In this document: piece by piece, positions 12,301 to 25,300 of the stretch | How positions within the stretch are numbered: position 1 is the stretch's first letter | How the letters are laid out: the number at the start of each line of letters is the position of its first letter | Source of the DNA: Megascapheus bottae | Lineage: Eukaryota; Chordata; Mammalia; Rodentia; Geomyidae | Assembly: GCA_024803745.1 (NCBI GenBank) | Contig: JANJXV010000020.1 | Span: forward strand, 21,626,777 to 21,690,776 | DNA: 64,000 nt | Direction of reading: 5' to 3' | Notes under the pieces: generated by a model | Databases searched by the model: none | Told to the model about the DNA's origin: nothing | Seen by the model: the letters and a program-made list of their open reading frames with translations, nothing else | Position numbers and translations under genes: made by a program

Positions 12301-15300
12301 CTAAGGGAATCTTTATACTGCCCAGTGGAGTGGACAATCCACAAGTGACTGAAATTCAACTTCCAGCCATTCTGGATGAATGGCAGTTCAGGGTCAAACT
12401 CATATTTATATAAAGAATATTAAGAAATACAGTATTCTATCCAGGAGGTTGTGGATAGAGATTTATAAGTACTCACATATTAACTTTTAAGTTACTTCTT
12501 GTGATCAAAAGGAATGCATATACATTGCCTGTGCTACAGTCAAGGTCAAAGTCCTTAGGTTGGCTGTGACCATCAGCCAAAGTAAATTCCATTTGGTTTG
12601 TGGTTTTATTCCATTTATCTAAAGGGTATCACTTCAATAAGTGATAGTTTAAAAATAAAGTCCTTCATTTATTAGCAGATAAGCAATCAATCCACAAATG
12701 CCTGGGGAATGATTTCTACTAAGCATAGGATCTAACAAATTGTCAGGATAGAAAAATGTTCCTTTGCTTCCCCCCAAAAAACCTGAGTTCATCTATTCAT
12801 GCCAGATTTATCACCTGTAATTGACATTTAATATCACAAAGCCCAATCTCTTTGATAGCACTTAAGCACTAACCTTTTTTTTTTTTGGCCAGTTCTGGAC
12901 TTGGGCTCAAGGCACTGTCCTTGTGCTTTCTCAAGGCTAGAGCTCTACCACTTGAGCCTCAGCACCACTTCCGGCTTTTTTTCTATGTGTGTGGTACCAA
13001 GGAATCGAACCTGGGTATTCGTGCATGCTAGGCAAGCACTCTACCACTAGGCCAAACTCCCGGCTCAAACACTAACCTTTTATAGCTTAGCTTTTCCTCA
13101 CACACTACTAATGGTTTCAGTGAATTAATCAACAGTCTTTTATGTAGAGTAGTTAAAAGATCACAGTACTCACTAAAAACCAGACCAAACCAAACCAACT
13201 TCAGCAGTCTATTATTTGCATTAATTTAAAAGTGCCTATGGTCTCAAATAATGCTTTGGGACAGCAACCTTTAATATTTCATGCACTAATAAACTGTACT
13301 CCATCATTTCTCAAAAATATATCTTAAAATTGTTTAACCAAAGGCTATGAAACTGTTGAAGTGGAAGAAGATGCTAAGTCAATCTGAAGATAGGATAATG
13401 AGCACAAAGGAAAAAAACACTGAGGGTAGAGTTCTACTTTAAGTTACTGAAGATTGTGGGGGAAATGGATATTGTTTCATATATTTTTTATTGTAATTAA
13501 TAGAAGGGTTACATTATATTCACCAGATAGAGGGTGCATTACTTCACATACATTGATACTCTTTCTTATGTCTTGGTTCCCATTTCCCTCCCACCACCCC
13601 CGCCCCTCATTTTGTTTCCCCCCCTTCCCTATCCGATTTCAAATAACCAAATACGCATATATACAATATATCAGATAATACTGTAACAATATGAGATAGC
13701 CAAGAGACAGCAAAAGAGATGAGTGATATATCATAGTACATTAAGGACAACAATCACTCATTATATGGCCTTTGTTTCTATGTCCTGGAGGTCCTTTCAT
13801 TTAGCATCATACTACATGGCCTTCTGTATCTAGGTTTTGTTTTATTGTAAATCTCTTCTAGGAGAGCCCAATGTTTCTACTGATTATGATAATTGAGGGA
13901 AATCATTGTGCCTATGTTCCTTTGAGTCTGGCTTACTTCACTTAATATGACTTTTTCTAAGTCTTTCCAGGGAAATGGCTATTTTAACTTTAAGACTTCA
14001 GTCTCTCTTTCATGTAGCATGATGCAACATTTCTCTAAAGCAGAGGCTGAGAATTGTGGGAAGAATGGGGGAGCTTCTCACCAGATTCTCAGGGCTGTGC
14101 AGTTCGTGTGTTGTTGAAGCGCAGCGCGTGATGAGGGATTTAAACATGGCACTGACGATAATACCCTCCACGCTCTGGGCTGTGGATTTGTTGTCCACCG
14201 TGGTGAAGTTATTTCCAAACCCAGCCTTGTCTGGAAGCAAAGACACATGATAAGGGAACATTTCTATTAAGCATCATAATGAAAAGGCAAAGGAAGTAAG
14301 AGCTTGGTACTCAAAAATGGTGATGTGCTGTCCAAAATGCAGAAACAGACATAAACCTCTGATGGGAGGATTGCTATACAGACTTGGAGATAAATGAACA
14401 AGTCTTCTTCACAGTCTTTACTATGATACAGTCAACTGCATTTGTGGAGTCTTGATTGATACTTCTTTCCAGTGAGTCTGTGCCAGTCCTGAGCCTTAAA
14501 CTCAAGGCTAGCGTACTATCCTGAGCTTTGTTGCTCAAGACTGGTGCTCTACCACTTAAGCCACACAGCTCTACTTCTGGATTTTGGGTGCTTAACTGGA
14601 TAAGAGTCTCACAGACTTTCTTAACAGGGCTGACTTTGAACCACAGTCCTCAGAGCTTAGCCCCATGAGTAGCTAGGATTACAGGTGTGGTAGAGTGCTT
14701 TCTTAGCAAGCATGAGTCCCTCTGTTTGATTCTTTAGTACCACATAAACAAAACATAAGTAAAACTGGTTTCTAAAAATTCAATCATCATGGAGGGATGA
14801 ATTTGGTGAAGAAGGTTGGTTTGGTTTTTCAGTAGACACTGTTTAGTGTGTCAGAGTGGAATGAGAGGAGACCAATCACAAGAGCAAAGTAGTAAGCAAG
14901 AAAAGGCATATTGGACCTCTACAGAGGCACAAGAAAACCCATGTCCTGCTGAGAGTATGCCCAGAGCTGGGCATGTGTCTGTGGAGAGGCAAAGCCATGG
15001 CCTCCCCAGAGCCACCCTCTTCTAACCCAAGACACATGGAATGTCAGTGCATGATTTAAGGCCTTCAATCTCCATGGCATTCTATGCTGTGGAAGCATCT
15101 TCACAGGGGACATAGGCACTCTGGCCTGGCCAGAGGGTTTCACAGGGTTTGAGAGCACGTGGAAACTATGGGCACATGTACCTCTATAGTTGATCAGAGA
15201 GAGAACTGTGTCTGTCATGTCATTATGACTCATGTCTATGTCTTAAGAATCTGAGGGAGGAAAAAAAATGAGGATGAATAGGTTGAAGTAATTTTCACAA

Positions 15301-16242
15301 GTATGAAAACAGAACAATGAAATCTGTTGAAGCTGTTTTAGGAGAGGAGAAAAGAGAGGGTGGCCAGTAATAGAAGGGGTAAGATTGATTGGAATACATT
15401 ACACACATGAGCGAATGCCAGAATTAAATTCCTCCCATAAGTAATGCATACTCATTTAAAAATCTTTTATTTGAAGAGGTGAGAGAGGATAAGAAAGAGT
15501 AATAAAAGAATTTGATCAAAGTATATTATATGCAAGTATGGAAATTCTATAATGAAACTACTTTGTATAATTAATATATGCTCATGAAATATGTACAAAA
15601 ATGTTACACTGTTTGCAATCCTCTATTACCTGTGCCATTAACAGAGGATTGCCTCTAGATTTTACAATTAGAAATGTTTTTGTCTGTTTATGGTACCTGT
15701 TTGAAATAACATTAAGAAAAAGAAAAAATATCAGTTTATAATTAATCATTTCTTTTGCTGATCTCAACTATAATCTTCATTTACCTCATTGTTTTTAAAA
15801 TTTATGGTATTCTTAGCTTAAAATGATTTTAATAACATAATCCCCATGGATTCTACAGACGAACAGTATTTTATCTTAATATGATGATATAACAATGAAG
15901 CTTAAGATATATCAGAAAGATAACTGCTTAATATCTATCAGGCATGTCTTCATGACAAATTAATCACTTACTATTATTTATTAATGACATAAATAACAAA
16001 AATCTATCCTAAGATATATTGCTTCTTAATTGCTACTCCGAAATATGTATTTTATTCAACTCAGGCTTCAGGCCTCACACTCAGTGCATTTGTATCTGAG
16101 TGATACTGAAAGGACTCTGTGATTCACAAATGCAGGTAGCATTTACTGGCTTCCCCTCATATTTGGCACTGTGGCTTAAGTGATAGAATGCTAGCTGAGC
16201 CAAAAAAGCTCACGGAAAGTACCCAATACTGAATTCAAGCCT

Positions 16243-16337
<95 letters not shown>

Positions 16338-19300
16338 GCAGACCTACAATATTAGGTCTATGCGTAAATTTGTGCTAATCACATATTTTTAATTCCTACT
16401 TGATTTTGTGAAAGAAAATGTCTTGCATTTTGCCTGGCATCTGTAGTTACTCATTTCCTATTCACTGAGCTAATACGTATATCCTTTGTACCCCTCATCC
16501 CTCATCACTGTTTTCGAAGAAGGAGCTCCTTATCAAATTTCCATTCACTGGAATAAGTTACCTATTCAAGTAAGGTAAGGAATTTCATGAGAGCAAAGTA
16601 TATCCCCCCAAATGATCAGCAAATATCTTTTCCTTATAATCTCTTATGTATGCACATATACATGCACACACACACACGCATGCAGTCATGCACATGTACT
16701 CTTTCTTTCTAAATTCCACTAATTTGATGTGTCCCTTACACCCTTCCTTGTTTTACCTCACAGTGATTTGCTCCTAGTGCCTGTGTAGGCATCGCATTAC
16801 TTACTGTCAGTGACTGGCTCCATACAAAATCCTAGCAAAGCATGCAAGAAGTCCACTACATTATTGAGAGAGTCCTTGTTCACATAGTCCCTCATGGTTT
16901 GCCGGAATTGCATCTTATCTAGCTTGTATAGTTTAGTGAGGCAGTTCTGGGCCTGCAATGAAGGGAGAAAAGTGAAAAAGTCACAAGTACCAGCTTAAGC
17001 TACCATCACCCATAAATCAAAGCCTTTAGAAAGCCAAGAACTCCATCCATCCCCACTGGCTGATGCCAGCCAAGCCTGCTGGCCCTTCTAGTACAAGTAA
17101 GAAGTGGCCAGACAGACTAGGCAGCCTGAAGGAATTTGCACTGTGAAGAACCACCCAAAAGCTGAAGATCGGGTCTAGTTCTAGGAAGAGATTATCTCTT
17201 CACCAAGGTCAAGATTTTAAGATTGCATTGAAAACAATTCAAGGTATTACAGTTAGGGGATAGAATTTGTAATCCATGCTAAACAAAACAAAACAAAACA
17301 AAGAAACCTCACAGTCTCTGCAGTGGACAAATGCAAGCCAAGCCAGTAAGTACCTAGCTAGCTTCTTTGAATAAGGTAGATTTAATGGAAAGAGTGAAGG
17401 AGGAGAGTAGGAGGGGCTAGTCAACCTTCCCTCACGTGGACAAGCAGAAGAGGTCCTCAAAACAGTGAAGAGTCATTTAGGTCTAACTTATTTATGTGAC
17501 TGCACTTACACATTAAAGTGTGGTATTTAAACCAAAGCTGGCCTCTGGAGTATGAAAAGAAAATCACCTTTGGCTAGATCCTGCTACTTAAAAAAAAACA
17601 AAACCCAACATATTCTATGATCCAACAAATAATTTTTCTACTTGTCAAAGGAAAAGGGAACGATTCTCATAATCAGAAATGACAAAATCATGATCACTGG
17701 CTGTAGAAGGCATCAGATAGAGTGCTCTGATGCTGCCTGAAAACACAAAGCACCTGCCAGCCCTCTCTTATTATCAAAAGAAAAAAAAAGCCCAGTTGTG
17801 TGGATAATGTCTGTAATTCCAGCTACTTAGGCTGCAGATGTGAATATCACAGTGACTGCCAGCCAGGACAAAAACTGAGCAAGGCTCTCATCTTAATCAA
17901 TAAGTTTGGTATGGCATTGCACATCTGTGACCCCAGTTACATGATAGGAAGCTAGGCTGGCCCAGGACAAAATAACTGCAGCAAAAAAGGCTGATGCCAT
18001 GGCTCAATTGGTAGATTGCTTGCCTAGCTAATGCAAGCCCTTGTTCAAACCCAAGTTCTGACAAAAAAAGATAAGACATTAGAATGGAACTCCTTCTACA
18101 ATTACCCAAAAGATAATTTAAAAAATTAAAAAGGAAATCTGTAACAGTGAAATGGGGAAATGGCAGAAATCTCTGGTCTGAGGGAAAAGGCCCAAAGAGC
18201 AAGAAAGGAGGAATAGGTGGAGAAGAATCTCACTTAGTGAGGATAGGGGAGGAATAGAAGTCACACTGAAGAGGCAGAATTAAAGTCATGAATTACATAA
18301 CATTTGTGCTCAGGTGGAAGCAATGTAAGCTCTTTATTGCCTTGCTAATTAATATTTTGACTTAAAAATTTTTGGCTTCCAAATCTAAATCTTGATGAAA
18401 AACATATGACTTTCAGGCTTTAGAAGTTAGTTACAGTGAATAGACTCCCTCATAAATACATAGTAAACTAAAATTACACAACATAGATAATTGAATAGAT
18501 AGATAATACATTGAGCAAGAAACCCAGCATGCTTACACTGTGTGAACATGTCATGTCAAAACCTAACACCAAAGTGAAACAGGCTGTCATAGATGTTGAC
18601 ATGATCCTAAAACTCTGCCAAGATATGCCAGGGGGTCTCCAGGATTCCAATTCTTATTTTCATTAGAGTGTTTCCTTATAATTGTAGCTCAAAGGTCCAT
18701 ATGAAACCAGTCCCCCCAGCATAGGCTTGCTAGAGGGGGGTTATTACTCAAGTCAGTAAGGAAAGCTACAGACAGTGGAAAAATTTGAAATCCTATTGTT
18801 CTATTACAAAAATGTAATTGGCAACTCCCAGAACAGAGTTTCAGGTTTCACACAGCTCAAGGGGATGTGATTTCAAATATCTAGATGTCCAGGGTCATTC
18901 ACAAGCAAAGCAGCCAGAAAGCAACTGGCTACTTTTATAGTCCAGTTTTGTCCCAATAAGGGCCATTTTCCCACAGTGAAGTAGAAACAATAAGGTCCAA
19001 AAGTTTGACTCTTTTCTCTAATATATAGTATATTTCTACATTATAGACAGATGATTTAAAAAATCACTTGTCACAGGACATCTGAAGCTTACAACATGTC
19101 TTTATCAAAACCAAGTTCTTTCAAACCAAAATTCAAAGTTCCTTCAATTTTAGTTACATACGCATCCCTTGACCAACTAACTGGAGATTGGTCTCTGTTA
19201 GACAGGAGGCAGAAGTGTTTTTTGCCAATTAAATTTTCCTAAGTCTGAATTTTAGGTGTCTTGAGACATTTGGTGGGAATCTTCTCACCCAAAGACAGCA

Positions 19301-22300
19301 TTTATTGTTGTATGAAATATATTTTTTTTCTGGGAATATTGACCCTCATTGTCAAAGGACTCATGCCTCAACTGGAAGGAGGGAAGGGGGAGGAAATGGA
19401 ATCTACTTTAATTCTCTTACATTCTCTCGGAATACCTGGTGTCTCAGACGATCTCCAGAGAGCCCCCGATGTCCTTCCCCACAACCATAGGCACATCCCA
19501 AAGACTTCACTATTTTTATGAGCATGGTGAGAGCAAGCCTATGGTTGCTTACTGGTGTACTTTCATCCTAGCACCACAATTAGAAAAAAAAAAGATGTCT
19601 GAGCTCCTTTTATGCAAGGGCTCTCTGGTATAATTAAATAAAGTATACATGTTCTACAGTGAGCACCTACCATTTAAGGGATGGAACTAAGTTCAACAAA
19701 CAAAAAAAGAAAGCTATGCATTCTGAACACCATGTAGTGGTTTAAAAAAATCTGAACCACTTTCTTGGAAGGCATCCCTTTACATCCTAGAGAGACGATC
19801 AGAACTACCTAGAAACCATGGGATGATCGGGGATGACAGAAAATAGAGTTTATGAGAAACCACCCTCATCAGCAGGCTTCTGAATGCCAAGCTAGGATTA
19901 CTGCTAGCTTTAGGGGACTGGTCAAAGTCTAAATCTTGAGATCCTTCAGTGATTTTTATTGAGGATTTTTAGCTGTGTATACTTTCACTGTGTTACAATA
20001 CACATGTATAAGCAAAGTGAGGTCACACGGAACTTCATAATCATTCAGCTTGACTCACCCTTTGGCTTTTGCAAAATGGACTATGAGAATTGTAACATCC
20101 TTTCTCTTGCCCGTGTTAATTCGTGTGAGCAGAGAACATGGCTCCCCCCAAAAGGAACTGCCTTGAACTGTTTCCAAAGAAGCAAAAGGAAGTTGTTGCA
20201 AAGGAATGATGCTGAACCCAAGGTGAAAGAGTCAATGCCTTTAGTAAGTGGCAGTCAGTGCTCCCAGCTACATCAAGGTGTCAGTATATACCATACACCT
20301 GAGATTCTAACTCCTGCTCTGTAATTGATATGATGCTGCAAATTAATTGCAGATGGTGCTGCATACATTAACTAACTTTTTATGTTTTCTTTTGCTCATC
20401 TGCAAACTAAGGCTCCTGATAGCTGCCCTTGCTACTATAGGTTTTCTGAACAGAACAAACAAAATAAAAACTCAGAATTTTTCTAAATTGTAACAGATAT
20501 TTCCATCAACCTTATGATCATATCGGCACGTATACTGAGACCTCAGAAGAACGTGTGCTACAATGTGGGCAGGGTATAACTAGATACTACCCTGTGCCTT
20601 AATGAGGTAGAATAGGCTTTTCTCAAGTTCATAGTTGGTCCTTTCCTCGTCTGTAAACTTAGGCAGTAGAAGAAGTGCTAGACCCTAGAGATTCTCCCTT
20701 CAGAAATGAAACATGTCTTCTCTTTGCTATGGGAAGGGTTGTTGACTGACATCTCTGAGTAGAGTTTCTCTCCCAGCTACTCAGAAGGCAGAGATAGGGA
20801 GGATCATAGTCTTAAGCCACAGTCTCATCTGAAAAACATATGAAGTAGAAGGACAAGGGCTGTGGTTTAAATGGTGAAGAAGAATTTTCTAAGAGGTCCT
20901 TGGGTTCAATCCCGCCCCCTACAAAGACCCATAATATTAGCAAAACAAATTTTCACCATTAGCACTTGTATCCTTTGGAGCACATTTAGGCAAATTTTAA
21001 AGATATCTTTATTGGTGGGTGAATTAAAAAATTATGAGACCTCTGGGTAGATGTAGTCCTTTGTGGGAGGCTCTATGAGAAAGCTTAGAGTGGATCATAG
21101 TCCTCACTGGTCTTTTTCATCAAGGGTCACATGTACTAATCATTATATCCTCCTTCAAATTTCTCTAGCTCTAAAAGCTCTTTGTAATTATCATTGGAGG
21201 TTTTATTACTTTAAAGCTTATAATGTCCTTGTGATTTAGGTCACTTTCATTGGAGAAAGGTATAATAGGCTAGAGAAAAAAATCAGAGATATTAAATAAC
21301 TGTCCAGACTCTCTGTACAAGATAGTGGCCAATAGTGGCCAATATAGGATCAGAAACTAGATCCTCCTTTTAGTTCTAATCAATTCCTCATGATTATGGA
21401 TAACGAGGTTGTAAAAGTAGATTCATTTTCTAATTCCATTGAAAATAACAGATGGTTTTAGGGCAGAAAAGAGCTTTGTGAATCACAAACACAAGAACTC
21501 TTTGTACTAAATTTTTTTTAAATTAACCATAAAACATTTGCTAGTTTGGAGCCCACATAATCTGACCGGAAACCTCCTAATGATCAAAAGTGATAATTTT
21601 CTTCAAATGAACATTTTAGAAGTGTCAGGCTATAATACTACGATAATATCTACATATGACCTATAACTAAAGCAAGAAGGGGAAAATCCTAAAGAAAAGG
21701 CCAAGAAACCCAGGAATATTGGAGCAAGAATATGTGGATGAGAGGCTGTGAATTTTCGGAAGACATAAGTATACTACACTAATTAGATCTGCACTAATTA
21801 AATGCCAGTGGAACCAGAAGGAGATCAAGAAGAATATGTGAAAGAGGAAACTCCACAGCACTTATCCTATGTCAAAATATGACATCGTTTAAGGGAAAAA
21901 TGAACAATTTATAGTACTTATAATTCATGAAGGGAGTAGAACTCTATGCAGTATCATCTTCTACTTGTAAACACTTGACAGGATATGCAGATGATTAGTT
22001 GCTAGAGATTCAAATTTGTTGTCAATTTCAATTTCTGAACAGCATTTTCCAGCTAAAACCTCAAGCTGACATTAATATGTGTGTTATAAAATTAAGCTGT
22101 GGCAATTTGCATTTAAGTCTCAAAGCAGGATGCAAATTCTTGCTAAGTGGAAAGAGCATAACCTCATGCAGGTGGAGTGAAATTCAGGTTGCCAGGAAAT
22201 GAGAGAATGAGGGTTCAGGAATAATCAATGAGAAGAAGGCCAAGCCTCCCGGTGACCTGAGAAGAGTAAGATTGGCAGCTGTTCCCAGGCTGAACCAATG

Positions 22301-25300
22301 CTAAATCAACCAACCAAGTAATTATGTCAGCTACTTCCTTGCTTTAACTGTGGTTTGATGTTGGTTTTCATACACTGCAGCCTTAATTCTTGATCTGCTC
22401 ATATTTAGAGATGAACCTACAGGTGATTAAAATATTAAAATTACATAAGGTCAGATATTTTTTTCTGTTCCCAACAGGGTTAGGGGTGAATAAGAGACAC
22501 CTGGTTTTTCCACACTCTTCCCCCATTCTGCACATGCTCAAAGAAGAGGTCACATGAGCACTTACAACTGTCTGATAGTTACTTATAAGCCAAGAGTGAA
22601 GCGCTGGCACCTTGACCTCCAGCTTCCTAAATTGTGAGTTAGAATATAGTCTCATCTGTTTCTACCTATGCTTGCTGAGAAATCCTTTCTCTACCTATCA
22701 TCACTTTCATGCTGTAGGAATTAGCTACAGTTCTGGGTCAAAAACTGTTAGGAAAGGAAATTAGAAGTGACATTTCACGAGGACACTGAAGGTAGGTCAA
22801 GTCATACCTTCTCTTGGTTCTTATTCTTCTCATAAGGTCCACCTCCACCTCCTCCTCCTCCATCACCTCCTCCACCTCCTCCATCTCCACCTCCTCCTTC
22901 TTCTCCTCCACCATCTCCAGCTCCACAAATTGAAGGACCCCCAAATCCACAGGTGGAGCTTCCAGAGACTGCTTTGAATTGGAAAGTTCCCTCACTTGGT
23001 CTCTTTTCCACCATCTCATTTTCCTTGTTTTCACTCTTTTTCCTGTTCTTCTCGACACAGGGCACAACACCAAGCTGAAGCAAACACTCCACAATGTTTA
23101 GTGCCACATCACAGATGCGAGAACTGATATCATGGTTAAGCACGAGATAAACAGCTTTCAGAACGACCTGCAGAAGGCAAAGGTAAACACAGTAAAGTTA
23201 ACTGGCGCTCCCTCTTCTGCTTAACCCACTTATCTAGGCCTGAGTTCTTCTGCTTAACCAACTTTTCTAGGCCTGATTTCTTGATGTTTAGCTCAATTGG
23301 GCATCAATAACACAGGCAAGGTTCTACTTTTAATCTAAGTCGCACTGAGATATTATATATGAACTTAATATGGAGTAAAAATCACCAAGACAACTAAAAG
23401 CATGTATTTATGCCACTTAAGTTGCTCAAATCACAGTTAATGTGGAAGCACATTTCACTAATTTTTTAAAATCAAAGCATTTTAGTCCTCTGTCATGCAC
23501 TTTCCATAATGACTAAAGAAAATGATTTTTTAATGTGTCGAATAGAGGAATCGTTTCTCAGTTATGACTGGATAATTATTTACCCTTCAATTTTAAGTAC
23601 ATAATATTTTACATGTTTAAATTATAGTCCTTAATCAATTATATTCTCTTAAATTATATGCTTAGCCTGATCCCTAATGTGCAATAAAAGTCTTGGTGAA
23701 ATAGACTTGTAAAATATAATAACCCTTTTATTTACTAATAGCAATATTCAAGTTAGACATTCTTTAGGATACAGCTTAAATCTTTTAAGAACTTCTGTTC
23801 ATTTCTTGTAGATACCCAGTATATTCATACTGTAGGAAAAAAGAGGACTTAGAAAACACATACATACAAACACACACACATGTATATTTATGTGTGTATA
23901 TTTGGGACTCACAATTAAAAATATAATGGAATATTTGAGAAAAAAAACAAAAAGTGAGTCTGATGGTTGGTATACTTGTGGAGTTTATTTATATAGGTAG
24001 CATCTTCAACTTAGGATCCAGTATCTTTAATCTGCATGCCCACCTTCTAGACCCTTGCAGAAATCATACTAAAGAGTCAGTATCTTTCAAGCCTGCATAA
24101 GAAAAACAATTCTTGCTCCTTACAGAAAGATCAAGCATGCCATTCTTGTGAACGAAGTTGTTGGTCCCATCAATGTGCTCTGTGTCCTCCAGGTAGCTGT
24201 AGTTTATGCAGGAGTCCGTGAGGCTTCGGGGCAGGTTGGCGCATGCCAGAGGCTCATGAGGCATTTCGGGGATTGGCACCTGGCTACAAAGCTTCCTCAT
24301 ATGCTCACTGAAGAAGTCTGCGTAGCCTACGTTGAATGATGCCAGCGTGGTATTGAAGGTCGCAACTGTGATAGTGGAGATCTGGGATCGCACTAACAAA
24401 ATGAAAGCAAGGTCTTATTTTTGTCAAGTTAGCCTGCTGCATTCGTCAGACAACTGTACTATTTAAACCACGAGCACATAGCTGGAGCTTTAGTAGATAC
24501 CTGACTTCCAGTTTTAAGGCTATCCCCGACTCCCTTGGAACTGCAAGAGTTGTTAAAACTATGTAATATAGGATAAATAAATAAAGGGTGCTGAAAAATC
24601 TAAGTGAATTTATTCTTCTAATCTTAGTTCTACAGGGAGGCTGAGATCAAGAGGATTGAGATCAAGAGGATTGCATTTCAAAACCAGCCCAGTCATTTAG
24701 TTTGAGAGACCATTTCTAAAAGAAAAAGCCAGGCATGAAGGTATATGTGTGTCATCTCAGCTACAACAGGAAGCATAAATAAAAAGGCTAGCAGGGCAAA
24801 AGTAAGGTCTTATCTTAAAAAGTAACCAGAGCAAAAAGTACTGGGGGTATAGATCAACTGGTCCAACACCTACCTAACAAGCAAAGATAGGGCTTATAAA
24901 ATATTTTGTGTTGATCTAGTGGATTGAGGAACAACAAACAATAATAAATCCTTCTTTAGTTGAACACCTATTAACCCTAGCTACTTAGAGGCTGGGACCT
25001 GAAGATTGCAGTTTTGAAGCCAGCCTTGGCACTAACATCCATGAGGACCAGCCAAATCTAGAAGTGGAGATAAGGTTCAAATGCCTTGAGTGAAAGAGCC
25101 AAGTGAGAACATGAGGCCCTGAGTTCCAGGTCCAGTACTGATACCACACACACATACATACACACAGGCATACACACACACACACATGGCTGTTCTTTGG
25201 CTAAAGGTAATGGAACATAAATCTGTGTTAGTAACTAACAGCTGTCAGTCAACACTTGGGATACAGTTCAAAGAAAACAGAATTTGAACTATGTTCCTGT

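Larger units (their letters stand above)
11000..14081 (-). other. UNC80 intron 16
   Basis: Contains three SINEs (11586-11810, 11857-12047, 12873-13066) and a 5'-truncated L1 (13474-13970). No other signal is seen. Confidence 0.85.
14231..16804 (-). other. UNC80 intron 15
   Basis: Holds a B1-like/Geo SINE (14479-14690), a Geo fragment (16162-16243) and a long TC/AC microsatellite. 14800-15240 is moderately GC-rich and carries overlapping open frames on both strands that I cannot assign. 15240-16160 shows nothing. Confidence 0.8.

Noticed and set aside
14816..15233. Overlapping open frames on both strands in intron 15
   Set aside because: Locally less AT-rich sequence with no family resemblance; probably an old unidentified repeat.
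19959..20324. 121-codon plus-strand frame in intron 13
   Set aside because: No recognisable family, no splice or promoter context, and composition like the surrounding intron. I considered a processed pseudogene fragment but could not match one.
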